In this document: in pieces, positions 7,063-13,950 of the stretch | Layout of the letters: every line of letters starts with the position of its first letter | Position numbering within the stretch: the stretch's first letter is position 1 | NCBI GenBank assembly: GCA_030526455.1 | Contig: JAUNCU010000020.1 | Coordinates: 1,102 to 23,434 of the forward strand | Source of the DNA: Bacteroidales bacterium | GTDB lineage: Bacteria > Bacteroidota > Bacteroidia > Bacteroidales > Muribaculaceae | DNA: 22,333 nucleotides | Direction: 5' to 3' | Notes under the pieces: model-generated | Told to the model about the DNA's origin: nothing | The model's input: the letters and a program-made list of their open reading frames with translations, nothing else | Databases searched by the model: none | Program-made: the position numbers and the translations under genes

Positions 7063-7497
7063 TTAAATCACCTTCTTCAGGGTGTAGGTGTAGGTGACGC
7101 CGGCTTCGCTTACTTGCTTGAGGGTGACGTGGGTGGCGGAGCGATGGAGGATGGTGAATTTGTTGGCCGCGGTGATGCCTGGCACGGGCATGAGTGGCTG
7201 CTTGGGGTCGGGGAAGGTCCATTGCATGCGGTCGTCGTCTTCGGCCCAGTTGCCGTAGGTGGCGTTGTAGGGGGAGTGGACGTTGTCTTCCATTGTGAGT
7301 TTCACGATTTTGCCTTGGAATTGCACGAAGAATTCTTTGCCGTCGGGGTCGGTGACCACGGTGCCGTCGGCGGTGATTTCCTGGAAATGCCATGTGCCGA
7401 ACCATATGCCTATGTTGCCGCCGTTTTGCGTGCATCCACACAGCGCCACCGAGGCCAGCAGCAGGCACAGGAGGGTGAATATTTTGCTGATTTTCAT
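7063..7497 (-). CDS. Lipocalin-like lipoprotein
   Basis: This 144-residue protein starts with a lipoprotein signal peptide, MKISKIFTLLCLLLASVALC, and a lipobox LCGC with the acylated cysteine at about residue 22. The mature part is short and rich in beta strands: GTWHFQEI, DGKEFFVQFQGKIVKLTM, THVTLKQVSEAGVTYTYTLKKV. This fits the small lipocalin-like lipoproteins common in Bacteroidales; the exact family is not certain. The expected place is the periplasmic face of the inner or outer membrane. Its ATG overlaps the stop of the Wzi-like gene by four bases (ATGA), so translation is probably coupled and the two may work together. Confidence 0.8.
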   Translation of the reverse strand: MKISKIFTLLCLLLASVALCGCTQNGGNIGIWFGTWHFQEITADGTVVTDPDGKEFFVQFQGKIVKLTMEDNVHSPYNATYGNWAEDDDRMQWTFPDPKQPLMPVPGITAANKFTILHRSATHVTLKQVSEAGVTYTYTLKKVI

Positions 7498-9035
7498 CGT
7501 TTTCCTAAATTGAAGTTGCCGTTATAGGTGATAGATACGAGGGCGCCGGTGTTGTTGCCCAGCAGCGAGCCGCGGTCGAAGGCGAATTGCGCCTTGAGCG
7601 AGAGTCCCTCGAGCCACGCGGGGCGTGCAGTGGTTTCCACCAGGAAGCAAGTGGCGGCTATGCCTTTGGTGCGGGGGTGCTCGGGGGTGCCCCATGCCTT
7701 GCGGTAGGAGAAGAGCATGCGGTAGTCGATGCGTGGATTGATATAGCCCTTGATGCCCATGTGGAAGCCGCGCACGAGGTTGTCGGTGTAGCGCATGTAG
7801 CCGTCGGCATTGTAGATGGTGCCTCTCACGAAGGGCGAACCGATGGACATGCCGCGGTTTTGGTAGCCGTTGTAGGCGTAGTTGTTGTAGTAGTCGTCCG
7901 ATCCCGTTGCGCCACCCACGATGTGCGAATCCTTGTTCACCTCCTCGGAGAAGTGGATGTGGCCGCTCTGGTTGGTGAGGTCGATGTATTCCAGCACGGC
8001 ACCGCTCACGAGGCTTTTGTGGCCGCTACGCCACTCCAGTCCCCAGAGGCCGTCGAAACCGTTTTGCAGACCTATGCCCGAGCCGTCTTCCCATATGGAC
8101 TGGTGATAGGCGCGGAAGGTGCCCAGGCTGTGGTGCTTATAGTCGAGCATGATGTCCCAACTGCCCACGTGATTGCCTTCCACATACATCTGGTCGCCGG
8201 GGTTGTCGCCGCCGCTGCCGGCGATGATGCTGCGGAAGAAACTCTTGAAATTGGCGGGCATCTTCACCGTTTTCACCAGCACGCCTTTTTCGTAGTAGCG
8301 CTGTGTGCCGGCAAACTGGCACGACGACTGCGCGCCGATGGTGAACACCACGGGCTTGTCGGGGCGGGTGCGGAAGTGGATTTGCTTGTAGTGGAACCAG
8401 TAGCCAGTGGTGAGGAAATTGTTGTAGTAATTGTAGTGATTCTTGAGCCAGTCGCCGTCGGAGAGGCGCTCGTAACTGATTTCGCCGCTCACCTGCACCC
8501 ATCCCTTGGTGAGGGGCAGGTTGCGGTAGTCCACCAGGCCACCAGCGATGCCTGCACCGGGGCGGGCGTTGCCGCTCATGATGAGGTCGCCGCTCGAGAG
8601 GTCGGCGCTCGCCACCTCAGAGTGGCGCGCCTTGGCGCCAAGGGTGGCGAAGAGGCTGCGGTACTTCAGCGAGGCGTAGAGTTGCTGCACCCATGCGCGG
8701 GCGGGGTGCTGCGCATTGCGCATGAAGGCGCCGCGCTCAGTGCTGTAGCGGGCGTAGGTGGTATTGGAGGCGAATCCGGTCCACACCTCGGCGCCGAAGC
8801 CGTAGGAGAAGCGGCGCGTGGTGTCCATCTCGTGCTGGATGGCGGCATTGGCCAGCGCCGAGTAGGGCTGGGTGACGGTGCCGCCTCGGCCTGAGGCGAT
8901 GTAGTAGGGTGCGAGGTCGCCTTTGCCGAAGTTGGCGGTGACGCCGGCTTCCCACTCCACATCCATCTGTGCCGTGGCGCAGATGGCCACGCACGCCATT
9001 ATATAGAATATGTGTAAACGTAGTAGAGATTTCAT
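7494..9035 (-). CDS. Wzi-like outer-membrane beta-barrel (capsule assembly family)
   Basis: This 513-residue protein has a signal peptide (LHIFYIMACVAICATA, cleavage near residue 22). The body is made of alternating amphipathic strands with many aromatic ends, as expected for an outer-membrane barrel. It resembles the capsule assembly Wzi family of Bacteroidetes: an N-terminal EWEAGVTANFGKGDLAPYY strand, an early GRGGTV turn, the central GDNPGDQMYVEGNHVGSWD region, and an HHSLGTFRAYHQSIWEDGSG segment. In Proteobacteria, Wzi helps attach capsule to the cell surface. No capsule synthesis genes are nearby here, so the role in surface polysaccharide is inferred. It starts 23 bases after the GlsB-like gene ends and overlaps the lipoprotein gene by four bases, placing it inside an envelope-lipid operon. 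Confidence 0.8.
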   Translation of the reverse strand: MKSLLRLHIFYIMACVAICATAQMDVEWEAGVTANFGKGDLAPYYIASGRGGTVTQPYSALANAAIQHEMDTTRRFSYGFGAEVWTGFASNTTYARYSTERGAFMRNAQHPARAWVQQLYASLKYRSLFATLGAKARHSEVASADLSSGDLIMSGNARPGAGIAGGLVDYRNLPLTKGWVQVSGEISYERLSDGDWLKNHYNYYNNFLTTGYWFHYKQIHFRTRPDKPVVFTIGAQSSCQFAGTQRYYEKGVLVKTVKMPANFKSFFRSIIAGSGGDNPGDQMYVEGNHVGSWDIMLDYKHHSLGTFRAYHQSIWEDGSGIGLQNGFDGLWGLEWRSGHKSLVSGAVLEYIDLTNQSGHIHFSEEVNKDSHIVGGATGSDDYYNNYAYNGYQNRGMSIGSPFVRGTIYNADGYMRYTDNLVRGFHMGIKGYINPRIDYRMLFSYRKAWGTPEHPRTKGIAATCFLVETTARPAWLEGLSLKAQFAFDRGSLLGNNTGALVSITYNGNFNLGKR

Positions 9036-9058
9036 CTTTTACAAAGGGGGGGTGGGAG

Positions 9059-9994
9059 TTATTTCTTTTCAAAAGTGTCGATGTGTCGACTCTTCTTCTG
9101 GTCGGTAATCTCGTCGATGTTGATAAAGATGCCGCTTTCCTCCACCTCGCCAAACTCGTGGTTGATGGCCGTGCCGAAGAAGCGCATCGTGGGCGAGAGG
9201 TTCATGTAGGCATTCACCAGCGGCGGAATGTTGATGCCGTGGTGGCGGATAAACGTGTTGAGGCGGCGGTAGTCTTCCTTGAAGTCGTCACCCACCAGCA
9301 GCGAGGCTGCCCATCGGGCGTCGGCTCCAGTGGTGAGCGGCTCGATGGGGCGCACCAGCGCGTCGCGGTCGGGGAAGTAGTGGTGCAGGAAGTGGAGCAG
9401 CAGGTCGCGGCACTCGCGGTCGTAGGAGGGATACATCGTCATCTTGCCGAAGAGGTATTTCACCTCGGGATGGAGCACAGTGAGTGCGCCGAGGCCGTCC
9501 CAAAGGTTGTCGAGGGCGAAGATCGACTTCACGCCCATGCGCGTCGACTGGTATTCGGGGCGCACAAAGGAGCGGCCCAGTTCGATGGTCACGGGCAGAT
9601 AGTGGCTCATGAACTCAGGCGAGAAGCGAAACATGTGGCTCATGGCGATGTGGGGCGTGCCGTCGGGCAGCGTTTCCACCTCGCTGCCTATGATGTAGCG
9701 ATAGGCGCCAATGATTTCGCGCTCCTGCGGATTCCACACGAAGAGTTGCCGGCAGGGATTGGGCATGGTGTCGAATTCGTCGATGTCGCAAGCCTTGCCC
9801 GTGCCGCCACCGCCGGCGCGGAACGAGATTTCGCGCAGTCGGCCTATTTCGCGCATCACGTGAGGCGCGCTGTGGGCGTCGACGATGTAGATTTCGTTGC
9901 CCGCCTTGTTGGTGCGGCGCAGCAGTCGGTCGGGGGTGAGTTCGCTTTCAATGAGCCTCACGTCCACAGCATCTATGATTTTTTCTTCTGCCAT
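9059..9994 (-). CDS. glsB: GNAT-like N-acyltransferase, probable glycine lipid synthase (GlsB type)
   Basis: This 311-residue cytosolic protein belongs to the OlsB/hemolysin-like branch of the GNAT fold. That branch moves a 3-hydroxy fatty acid from acyl carrier protein to the amino group of an amino acid. Landmarks are IGRLREISFRAGGGGTGKACDIDEFD (a family signature region near residues 50-75), QLFVWNPQEREIIGAYRYI, and the SRFVRPEYQ-like ELGRSFVRPEYQ followed by a long helical part. In Bacteroides, GlsB makes N-acyl glycine and GlsA adds the second acyl chain, giving glycine lipids. The PlsC-like gene 24 bases upstream fits that partner exactly. Another amino acid acceptor (for example ornithine) cannot be excluded from sequence. 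The Wzi-like gene follows after 23 bases. Confidence 0.8.
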   Translation of the reverse strand: MAEEKIIDAVDVRLIESELTPDRLLRRTNKAGNEIYIVDAHSAPHVMREIGRLREISFRAGGGGTGKACDIDEFDTMPNPCRQLFVWNPQEREIIGAYRYIIGSEVETLPDGTPHIAMSHMFRFSPEFMSHYLPVTIELGRSFVRPEYQSTRMGVKSIFALDNLWDGLGALTVLHPEVKYLFGKMTMYPSYDRECRDLLLHFLHHYFPDRDALVRPIEPLTTGADARWAASLLVGDDFKEDYRRLNTFIRHHGINIPPLVNAYMNLSPTMRFFGTAINHEFGEVEESGIFINIDEITDQKKSRHIDTFEKK

Positions 9995-10018
9995 TTTCTT
10001 TATGCTCCTTTCTGTTTT

Positions 10019-10849
10019 TTATTTGTCGGTGGGCTTGAGCGCGTAGCACGTGCTGGCCAGGCGCTGTGCCTCGTCGAGCGGGTGCTGCGCGTCGAGTTGC
10101 TGCCACGCTATGGGCTTGCCCACCACGATGCGGAAGCGGCTGCCCTTGCTCTTGAACATTTCGCCCGGCAGCAGCAGCATCTCGAGGTTGAACTTCATGC
10201 CCAGTCGCTTGCGCAGGCGTGCCATGCGATAGAATAGGCGCGAGTTTTCGCCTTCGAAAAAGATGGGCACGATGTGGCGCTGGGTGCGCACGGCTTGCGT
10301 GACCACGAATTTTTGCCACTGCAGGTCGTGAACCTCGCCGTCGTTGCCCATGCGCGAACACAGCCCCGCGGGGAAGGTGATCATCTGGTTGTCGCCCTGG
10401 TATTGCGCCTCGATTTCGGCTGCGCGCTCACGCGACTGGCGCCCGTATTTGTTCACGGGCAGAAACACGGGCTGCAGCGGCTTCACCGCCATGAGCAGGT
10501 CGTTGACCAGAAATCGGATGGCGCCGCCGTAGTGCTTGCCCAGCACGGAGATGAGCGAGAGTCCGTCGAGCCCACCCAGCGGGTGATTCGACACAAAGAT
10601 GAAGCGGCCGTCGGCGGGCAGACCGTGGGGTGCCACCACCTCGGTGGTGATGGAGAGATAATCGAGCGCCTCCTGTGCGGCGCTCACGGCGTCCTTGCCG
10701 TGCATGCGGTGAAGGATTTCGTTGAGTTCGCGCTGATGCACCAGCCGCTCCACCCACCGAATCGCAAAGCCCGGTATAAACCGATAGTGGCGAGGCAGAC
10801 GCTGCTTCACCGTGGCGCGGATGTCGATGGTCATGGGCTCTTGGTTCAT
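10019..10849 (-). CDS. glsA: PlsC-like O-acyltransferase, probable glycine lipid second step (GlsA type)
   Basis: This 276-residue protein has the acyltransferase fold of the PlsC/hemolysin-like group. The catalytic block is SNHPLGGLDG near residues 91-100, where His and Asp are separated by five residues rather than the textbook four; from memory this form occurs in the hemolysin-like branch. Later blocks are FLPVNKYGRQSRE and the FPAGLCSRMG segment that replaces the PlsC FPEGTRS motif, then IVPIFFEGENSRLFYRMA. The predicted reaction is O-acylation of the N-acyl amino acid made by the next gene, at the inner face of the cytoplasmic membrane. It is the first gene of a five-gene minus-strand operon with spacings below 35 bases. 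A promoter box lies 43 bases upstream at 10892-10899. Confidence 0.8.
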   Translation of the reverse strand: MNQEPMTIDIRATVKQRLPRHYRFIPGFAIRWVERLVHQRELNEILHRMHGKDAVSAAQEALDYLSITTEVVAPHGLPADGRFIFVSNHPLGGLDGLSLISVLGKHYGGAIRFLVNDLLMAVKPLQPVFLPVNKYGRQSRERAAEIEAQYQGDNQMITFPAGLCSRMGNDGEVHDLQWQKFVVTQAVRTQRHIVPIFFEGENSRLFYRMARLRKRLGMKFNLEMLLLPGEMFKSKGSRFRIVVGKPIAWQQLDAQHPLDEAQRLASTCYALKPTDK

Positions 10850-10891
10850 AATCTAAAGCAAGTTTTCGCTGTCGCGAGCATTAATAAATAG

Positions 10892-10899
10892 CAAAGATA
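10892..10899 (-). promoter_or_regulatory. -7 promoter box of the acyltransferase/Wzi operon
   Basis: Minus-strand TATCTTTG fits TAnnTTTG exactly, 43 bases upstream of the start codon. The upstream 20 bases are A/T and purine-rich but lack a clean TTTG. This is the only promoter-like box seen before the five-gene operon. Confidence 0.5.
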
Positions 10900-10919
10900 T
10901 ATAATAATAAGGAGAAAGA

Positions 10920-11146
10920 AAACAACATTGCGCTAAACTTTCCTAACGACCGCAAGAAAAAGGGTGGATTTCGAGACTGTGAAGAACACGAATTTCTCGA
11001 ATCTCACGAATTTTTTTTGCTGGGGTGGGAGAAAGGGTGGGGCGGAGGGGCTCGCTTTTTTTGGGGGTGATGGGGGTGGGGGCGTTCTGAGGCAGTGCCT
11101 CAGAACACTGGACACGGGGCTCTTTTTGCTATTGCCTTTTGGGGGG
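10920..11146. other. Gene-free G-rich intergenic stretch with hairpin
   Basis: No gene is supported here. The stretch holds an ATTCGTG-type short repeat (minus strand, near 10985-11012) and two G-run clusters on the plus strand (about 11022-11050 and 11063-11082). It also has a perfect 11-base inverted repeat, GTTCTGAGGCA-G-TGCCTCAGAAC (11084-11106). The open frames across it are low in complexity and not convincing. Confidence 0.6.
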
Positions 11147-11147
11147 C

Positions 11148-11205
11148 TGGAAAAGAAACACTGCGCGGGCTTTTGCTTTTTGGGGGCAATGCGCTCGCGC
11201 AGTGT
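11148..11205 (-). terminator. Probable terminator of the threonine dehydrogenase gene
   Basis: A 10-base stem, ACACTGCGCG (11158-11167) with CGCGCAGTGT (11196-11205), encloses a 28-base interior. On the minus strand it is followed by TTCTTTTCC. It lies about 40 bases beyond the stop at 11247. The long loop makes it less than ideal. Confidence 0.5.
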
Positions 11206-11246
11206 GGCTTCTTTTATTTATGAGTGGGGGAGATGTGCTATCTCTG

Positions 11247-12203
11247 TTATTTTTTTAATTTTACTGTAAGTTTTTCGATCATGTCGCGGGTCATGGCGTC
11301 GAGGTCGTATTCTGGTTTCCAGTCCCATTCCACGCGTGCGCAGGTGTCGTCGAGTTTGTTTGGCCACGAGTCGGCGATGGCTTGGCGCAGAGGGTCCACC
11401 TGGTATTCCATTTCAAAGCCCGGGATGTATTCCTTGATTTTTGCGCTGATGATTTCGGGGTCGAAACTCATGGATGCGATGTTGAACGAGTTGCGGTGAC
11501 GCAGGCGTGCGGGGTCGGCTTCCATGATTTCGATGGCTGCTCGCAGTGCGTCGGGCATATACATCATGTCCATATAGGTGCCTGGTGCGATGGGGCAGAT
11601 GAATTTTTCGCCCTTCACGGCCGAGTAGTAGATGTCGACGGCGTAGTCGGTGGTGCCGCCGCCTGGAGAGGTCACGTAGGAGATGAGGCCAGGGAAGCGC
11701 ACCGAGCGGGTGTCGACGCCAAACTTGAGCGCGTAGTAGTTGCTGAGCAATTCGCCGCTCACCTTCGTCACGCCATACATGGTGCGAGGCTGCTGGATGG
11801 TGTCTTGTGGGGTGCCGTCCTTGGGCGCGTTGGGGCCGAAAGAGCCTATGGAACTAGGGGTGAAAACGGCGCATTTCTTTTCGCGCGCCACTTCCAGCAC
11901 GTTCATCAGGCCGTCGATGCCGATGTGCCATGCTAGTTGGGGCTTGTTTTCGGCCACGGCGCTGAGCAGCGCTGCGAGGTTGTAAATCGTGTCGATGTTA
12001 TATTTCTCTACCACATCGGCAATTTGCTGAGCATTGGTGATGTCGACCACTTCCGATGGCCCGCTTTCGGCGAGCGCACCTTGTGGCGGGGCGCTTGGAA
12101 TGTAACCTGCCACGATATTGCCTTCGGCGTATACCTCTCTCAACTTCATTGTAAGTTCTGAGCCAATTTGGCCCGTGGAACCAATGATCAACACGTTTTT
12201 CAT
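11247..12203 (-). CDS. tdh: L-threonine 3-dehydrogenase, short-chain (epimerase-like) type
   Basis: This 318-residue NAD-dependent enzyme oxidises L-threonine to 2-amino-3-ketobutyrate. It belongs to the extended short-chain/UDP-galactose epimerase-like class, not the zinc-dependent class. Seen directly are the nucleotide-binding GSTGQIGS (8-15), IYNLAALLSAVAE (73-85), the catalytic Ser in TPSSIGSFGP (about 117-118) and Tyr143/Lys147 in YGVTK. RFPGLISYVTSPGGGTTDYA and APGTYMDMMYMPD are strongly typical of bacterial threonine dehydrogenases of this type. The partner ligase, which cleaves the unstable product, is encoded divergently at 13951-15141 and supports the call. An ATPase gene lies between them. 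A -7 box is at 12249-12256. Confidence 0.92.
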   Translation of the reverse strand: MKNVLIIGSTGQIGSELTMKLREVYAEGNIVAGYIPSAPPQGALAESGPSEVVDITNAQQIADVVEKYNIDTIYNLAALLSAVAENKPQLAWHIGIDGLMNVLEVAREKKCAVFTPSSIGSFGPNAPKDGTPQDTIQQPRTMYGVTKVSGELLSNYYALKFGVDTRSVRFPGLISYVTSPGGGTTDYAVDIYYSAVKGEKFICPIAPGTYMDMMYMPDALRAAIEIMEADPARLRHRNSFNIASMSFDPEIISAKIKEYIPGFEMEYQVDPLRQAIADSWPNKLDDTCARVEWDWKPEYDLDAMTRDMIEKLTVKLKK

Positions 12204-12248
12204 TTCAGTTGTAGTTGCGTTATAGAACTGTAGTTATATACTTTCTTA

Positions 12249-12256
12249 CAAAGTTA
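12249..12256 (-). promoter_or_regulatory. -7 promoter box of the threonine dehydrogenase gene
   Basis: Minus-strand TAACTTTG matches TAnnTTTG and lies 46 bases upstream of the start codon. It is the same octamer as the one before tyrS. No clear -33 element is seen. Confidence 0.5.
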
Positions 12257-12380
12257 GGCAACATCGTTGAAATATGCCCCATGTTTTGCTGCGTTTTTTT
12301 CGCAAAAAGGAATATTTATGATTCCATCCCAGGCGAGAGGACCGCTTTTCGGGCGCCCATGGCGTGGCGAAAATGCACCT

Positions 12381-12497
12381 TATCCTCGAAAAAGTGTGGA
12401 AAAGTGCCAATTTTATCCTCGAAAAAGTGTAGTTTTTCTCGAAAAGTATCCTCAAAAAAGTGTTGTTTTTGCTTGATTCTATCATAGGAAAAATGTA
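12381..12497 (+). repeat. 33-base-period direct-repeat array upstream of the second ATPase
   Basis: ATCCTCGAAAAAGTGT starts at 12382 and 12415, the variant ATCCTCAAAAAAGTGT at 12448, and a decayed ATCATAGGAAAAATGT at 12481. All are spaced exactly 33 bases apart. Half-units related to the core (GTGGAAAAGTGCC near 12396 and TTCTCGAAAAGT near 12436) lie between them. In gene orientation this matches the TAACCTCGAAAATGTGT and GTGGAAAAAAGTTG units before the ATPase at 2578-3876. The array stops at the promoter. The rest of 12257-12380 holds no gene that I can support. Confidence 0.85.
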
Positions 12498-12503
12498 AAT
12501 TTG
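12473..12503 (+). promoter_or_regulatory. Promoter of the ATPase gene at 12521
   Basis: TTG (12473-12475) and TAAATTTG (12496-12503) are separated by 20 bases, matching the Bacteroidetes -33/-7 layout. The predicted start near 12510 leaves a leader of about 11 bases. The last, decayed array unit (12481-12496) fills the spacer. Confidence 0.6.
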
Positions 12504-12520
12504 CAGAAAATTAAGCATTT

Positions 12521-13831
12521 ATGAAACGCAGAGCATTTCAGTATCTACAGCAGTGGCAGCAGAAGAAGCAACGCAAGCCGCTCATTTTGCTAGGTGCGCG
12601 CCAGGTGGGCAAGACGTGGCTGATGCGAGAATTTGGCCGCCAGTGTTACAAATCGGTGGCCTATATCAACTGCGACACTGAGCCGCTAGCCAAGGATTTG
12701 TTTGTGGCCGACTACAATATCGACCGCATCCTCTTCGCCATCCAGGCCATCACGGGCGTGAAGCCGGTGGCGGGCGAAACGCTCATCATCCTCGATGAGA
12801 TTCAGGAGGCGCCACGCGGGCTTCACAGTTTGAAATATTTCCAAGAATACGCCCCCGAGCACCATGTGGTGGCGGCGGGGTCGCTGTTGGGCATCACGCT
12901 CAACCAGGGCGAGTCGTTTCCGGTGGGGAAGGTGGATATGCTCACCATCCACCCCATGGACTTCGAGGAATTTCTGGAGGCGAGCGGCGACGAGTCGATG
13001 CTCGCGCTTCTGCGCCAGCCCGACTGGCCGATGATCGACACCTTCGCCCCAAAACTGGTGGAGCACCTGCGCAAGTATTATTTCGTGGGCGGCATGCCCG
13101 AGGTGGTGTCGGCATTTTTGGACAACGGCGACCTAGCCGAGGTGCGCGCCATTCAGCAGAGCATCATCAGCGCCTATCGCAACGACATTTCCAAGCACTG
13201 CACCAAGGGCGAAAGCGTGCGCATAGGCCAGGTGCTCTCCAGCCTGCCCTCGCAATTGGCGAAAGAAAACAAGAAATTCATCTACGGCGTGATGCGACAG
13301 GGCGCCCGAGCCAAAGACTACGAACTGGCCATACAATGGCTCATCGATGCGGGCATCGTGTACAAGGTGAGCCGCGTGAAGGAGTTGCGAATGCCCGTGA
13401 AGTTTTATGAAGACATGGGCGCCTTCAAACTCTTCTTGCTCGACTGCGGCCTTCTGGCCTGCATGGCCGACGCCTCGCCAAGCCAGATGCTCATAGGCGA
13501 CAATGTGTTCCGTGAATTTAAGGGCGCATTCACCGAGCAATATGTGCTTCAGCAACTCGTGGCGCGCGACATTGCTCCATACTACTGGAGCAGCGACACC
13601 ACCCCTGCCGAAATCGACTTCGTGGTGCAAACGCCCACGCGCGTGGTGCCCATAGAGGTGAAGGCCGAGGAGAATGTGAAGGCGCGCTCGATGCGCACTT
13701 ACATCGACCGCCACCCTGAAGCCGCCATCAAGGGACTGCGCATATCCATGAAGGGATATGTGGACCAAGGGTGGATGGAAAATGCCCCGCTTTATGGCAT
13801 CCATGCCATGCTGCGTTCGCTCTATGAGTGA
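12521..13831 (+). CDS. AAA_14/DUF4143 family ATPase
   Basis: This 436-residue protein is a paralogue of the ATPase at 2578-3876 with the same domain order. Walker A is GARQVGKT (25-32), Walker B is LIILDE (88-93), followed by AAGSLLG and HPMDFEEFLEAS. The middle YYFVGGMPEVVSAF is the family's GGMPEVV signature, and the C-terminal DUF4143 part has E364-I-D366...E379-V-K381. The start follows the promoter by only about 11 bases and precedes the P-loop by the normal distance. Unlike the other copy, its base composition is G+C rich like its neighbours, so the copy has either been resident longer or came from a similar host. It sits alone between the divergent threonine dehydrogenase and ligase genes and has no obvious link to threonine metabolism. 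Role unknown; ATP binding secure. Confidence 0.93.
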   Translation: MKRRAFQYLQQWQQKKQRKPLILLGARQVGKTWLMREFGRQCYKSVAYINCDTEPLAKDLFVADYNIDRILFAIQAITGVKPVAGETLIILDEIQEAPRGLHSLKYFQEYAPEHHVVAAGSLLGITLNQGESFPVGKVDMLTIHPMDFEEFLEASGDESMLALLRQPDWPMIDTFAPKLVEHLRKYYFVGGMPEVVSAFLDNGDLAEVRAIQQSIISAYRNDISKHCTKGESVRIGQVLSSLPSQLAKENKKFIYGVMRQGARAKDYELAIQWLIDAGIVYKVSRVKELRMPVKFYEDMGAFKLFLLDCGLLACMADASPSQMLIGDNVFREFKGAFTEQYVLQQLVARDIAPYYWSSDTTPAEIDFVVQTPTRVVPIEVKAEENVKARSMRTYIDRHPEAAIKGLRISMKGYVDQGWMENAPLYGIHAMLRSLYE

Positions 13832-13860
13832 GCGGCGGGCGTGAAGTTTCGGGCGAAATT

Positions 13861-13892
13861 TTTCGTGGAGTCAATAATTTTTTATTACTTTG
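13861..13892 (+). promoter_or_regulatory. Probable promoter of kbl
   Basis: TTACTTTG (13885-13892) is one base off the -7 consensus TAnnTTTG. A TTTCG element at 13861-13865, 19 bases upstream, could serve as -33. The box lies 58 bases before the kbl start codon and 54 bases after the ATPase stop. No good terminator separates the two genes; a weak TTTCG/CGAAA hairpin lies at 13847-13863. Confidence 0.4.
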
Positions 13893-13950
13893 CCTTCGCT
13901 ATCATAGCAAGGTATCAATATTCTATAATTCTTAAATACTATTTTGCGCC

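Noticed and set aside
7031..7468. N-terminal extension of the DUF3800 protein by 146 residues
   Set aside because: This part is an R/H/P-rich shadow frame of the lipoprotein gene on the same strand; the family N-terminus (MLHIWLDES) begins at 7030.
13847..13863. Terminator hairpin TTTCG/CGAAA after the second ATPase gene
   Set aside because: The stem is very short with a two-base loop; it may not form, so it was only mentioned and not listed.
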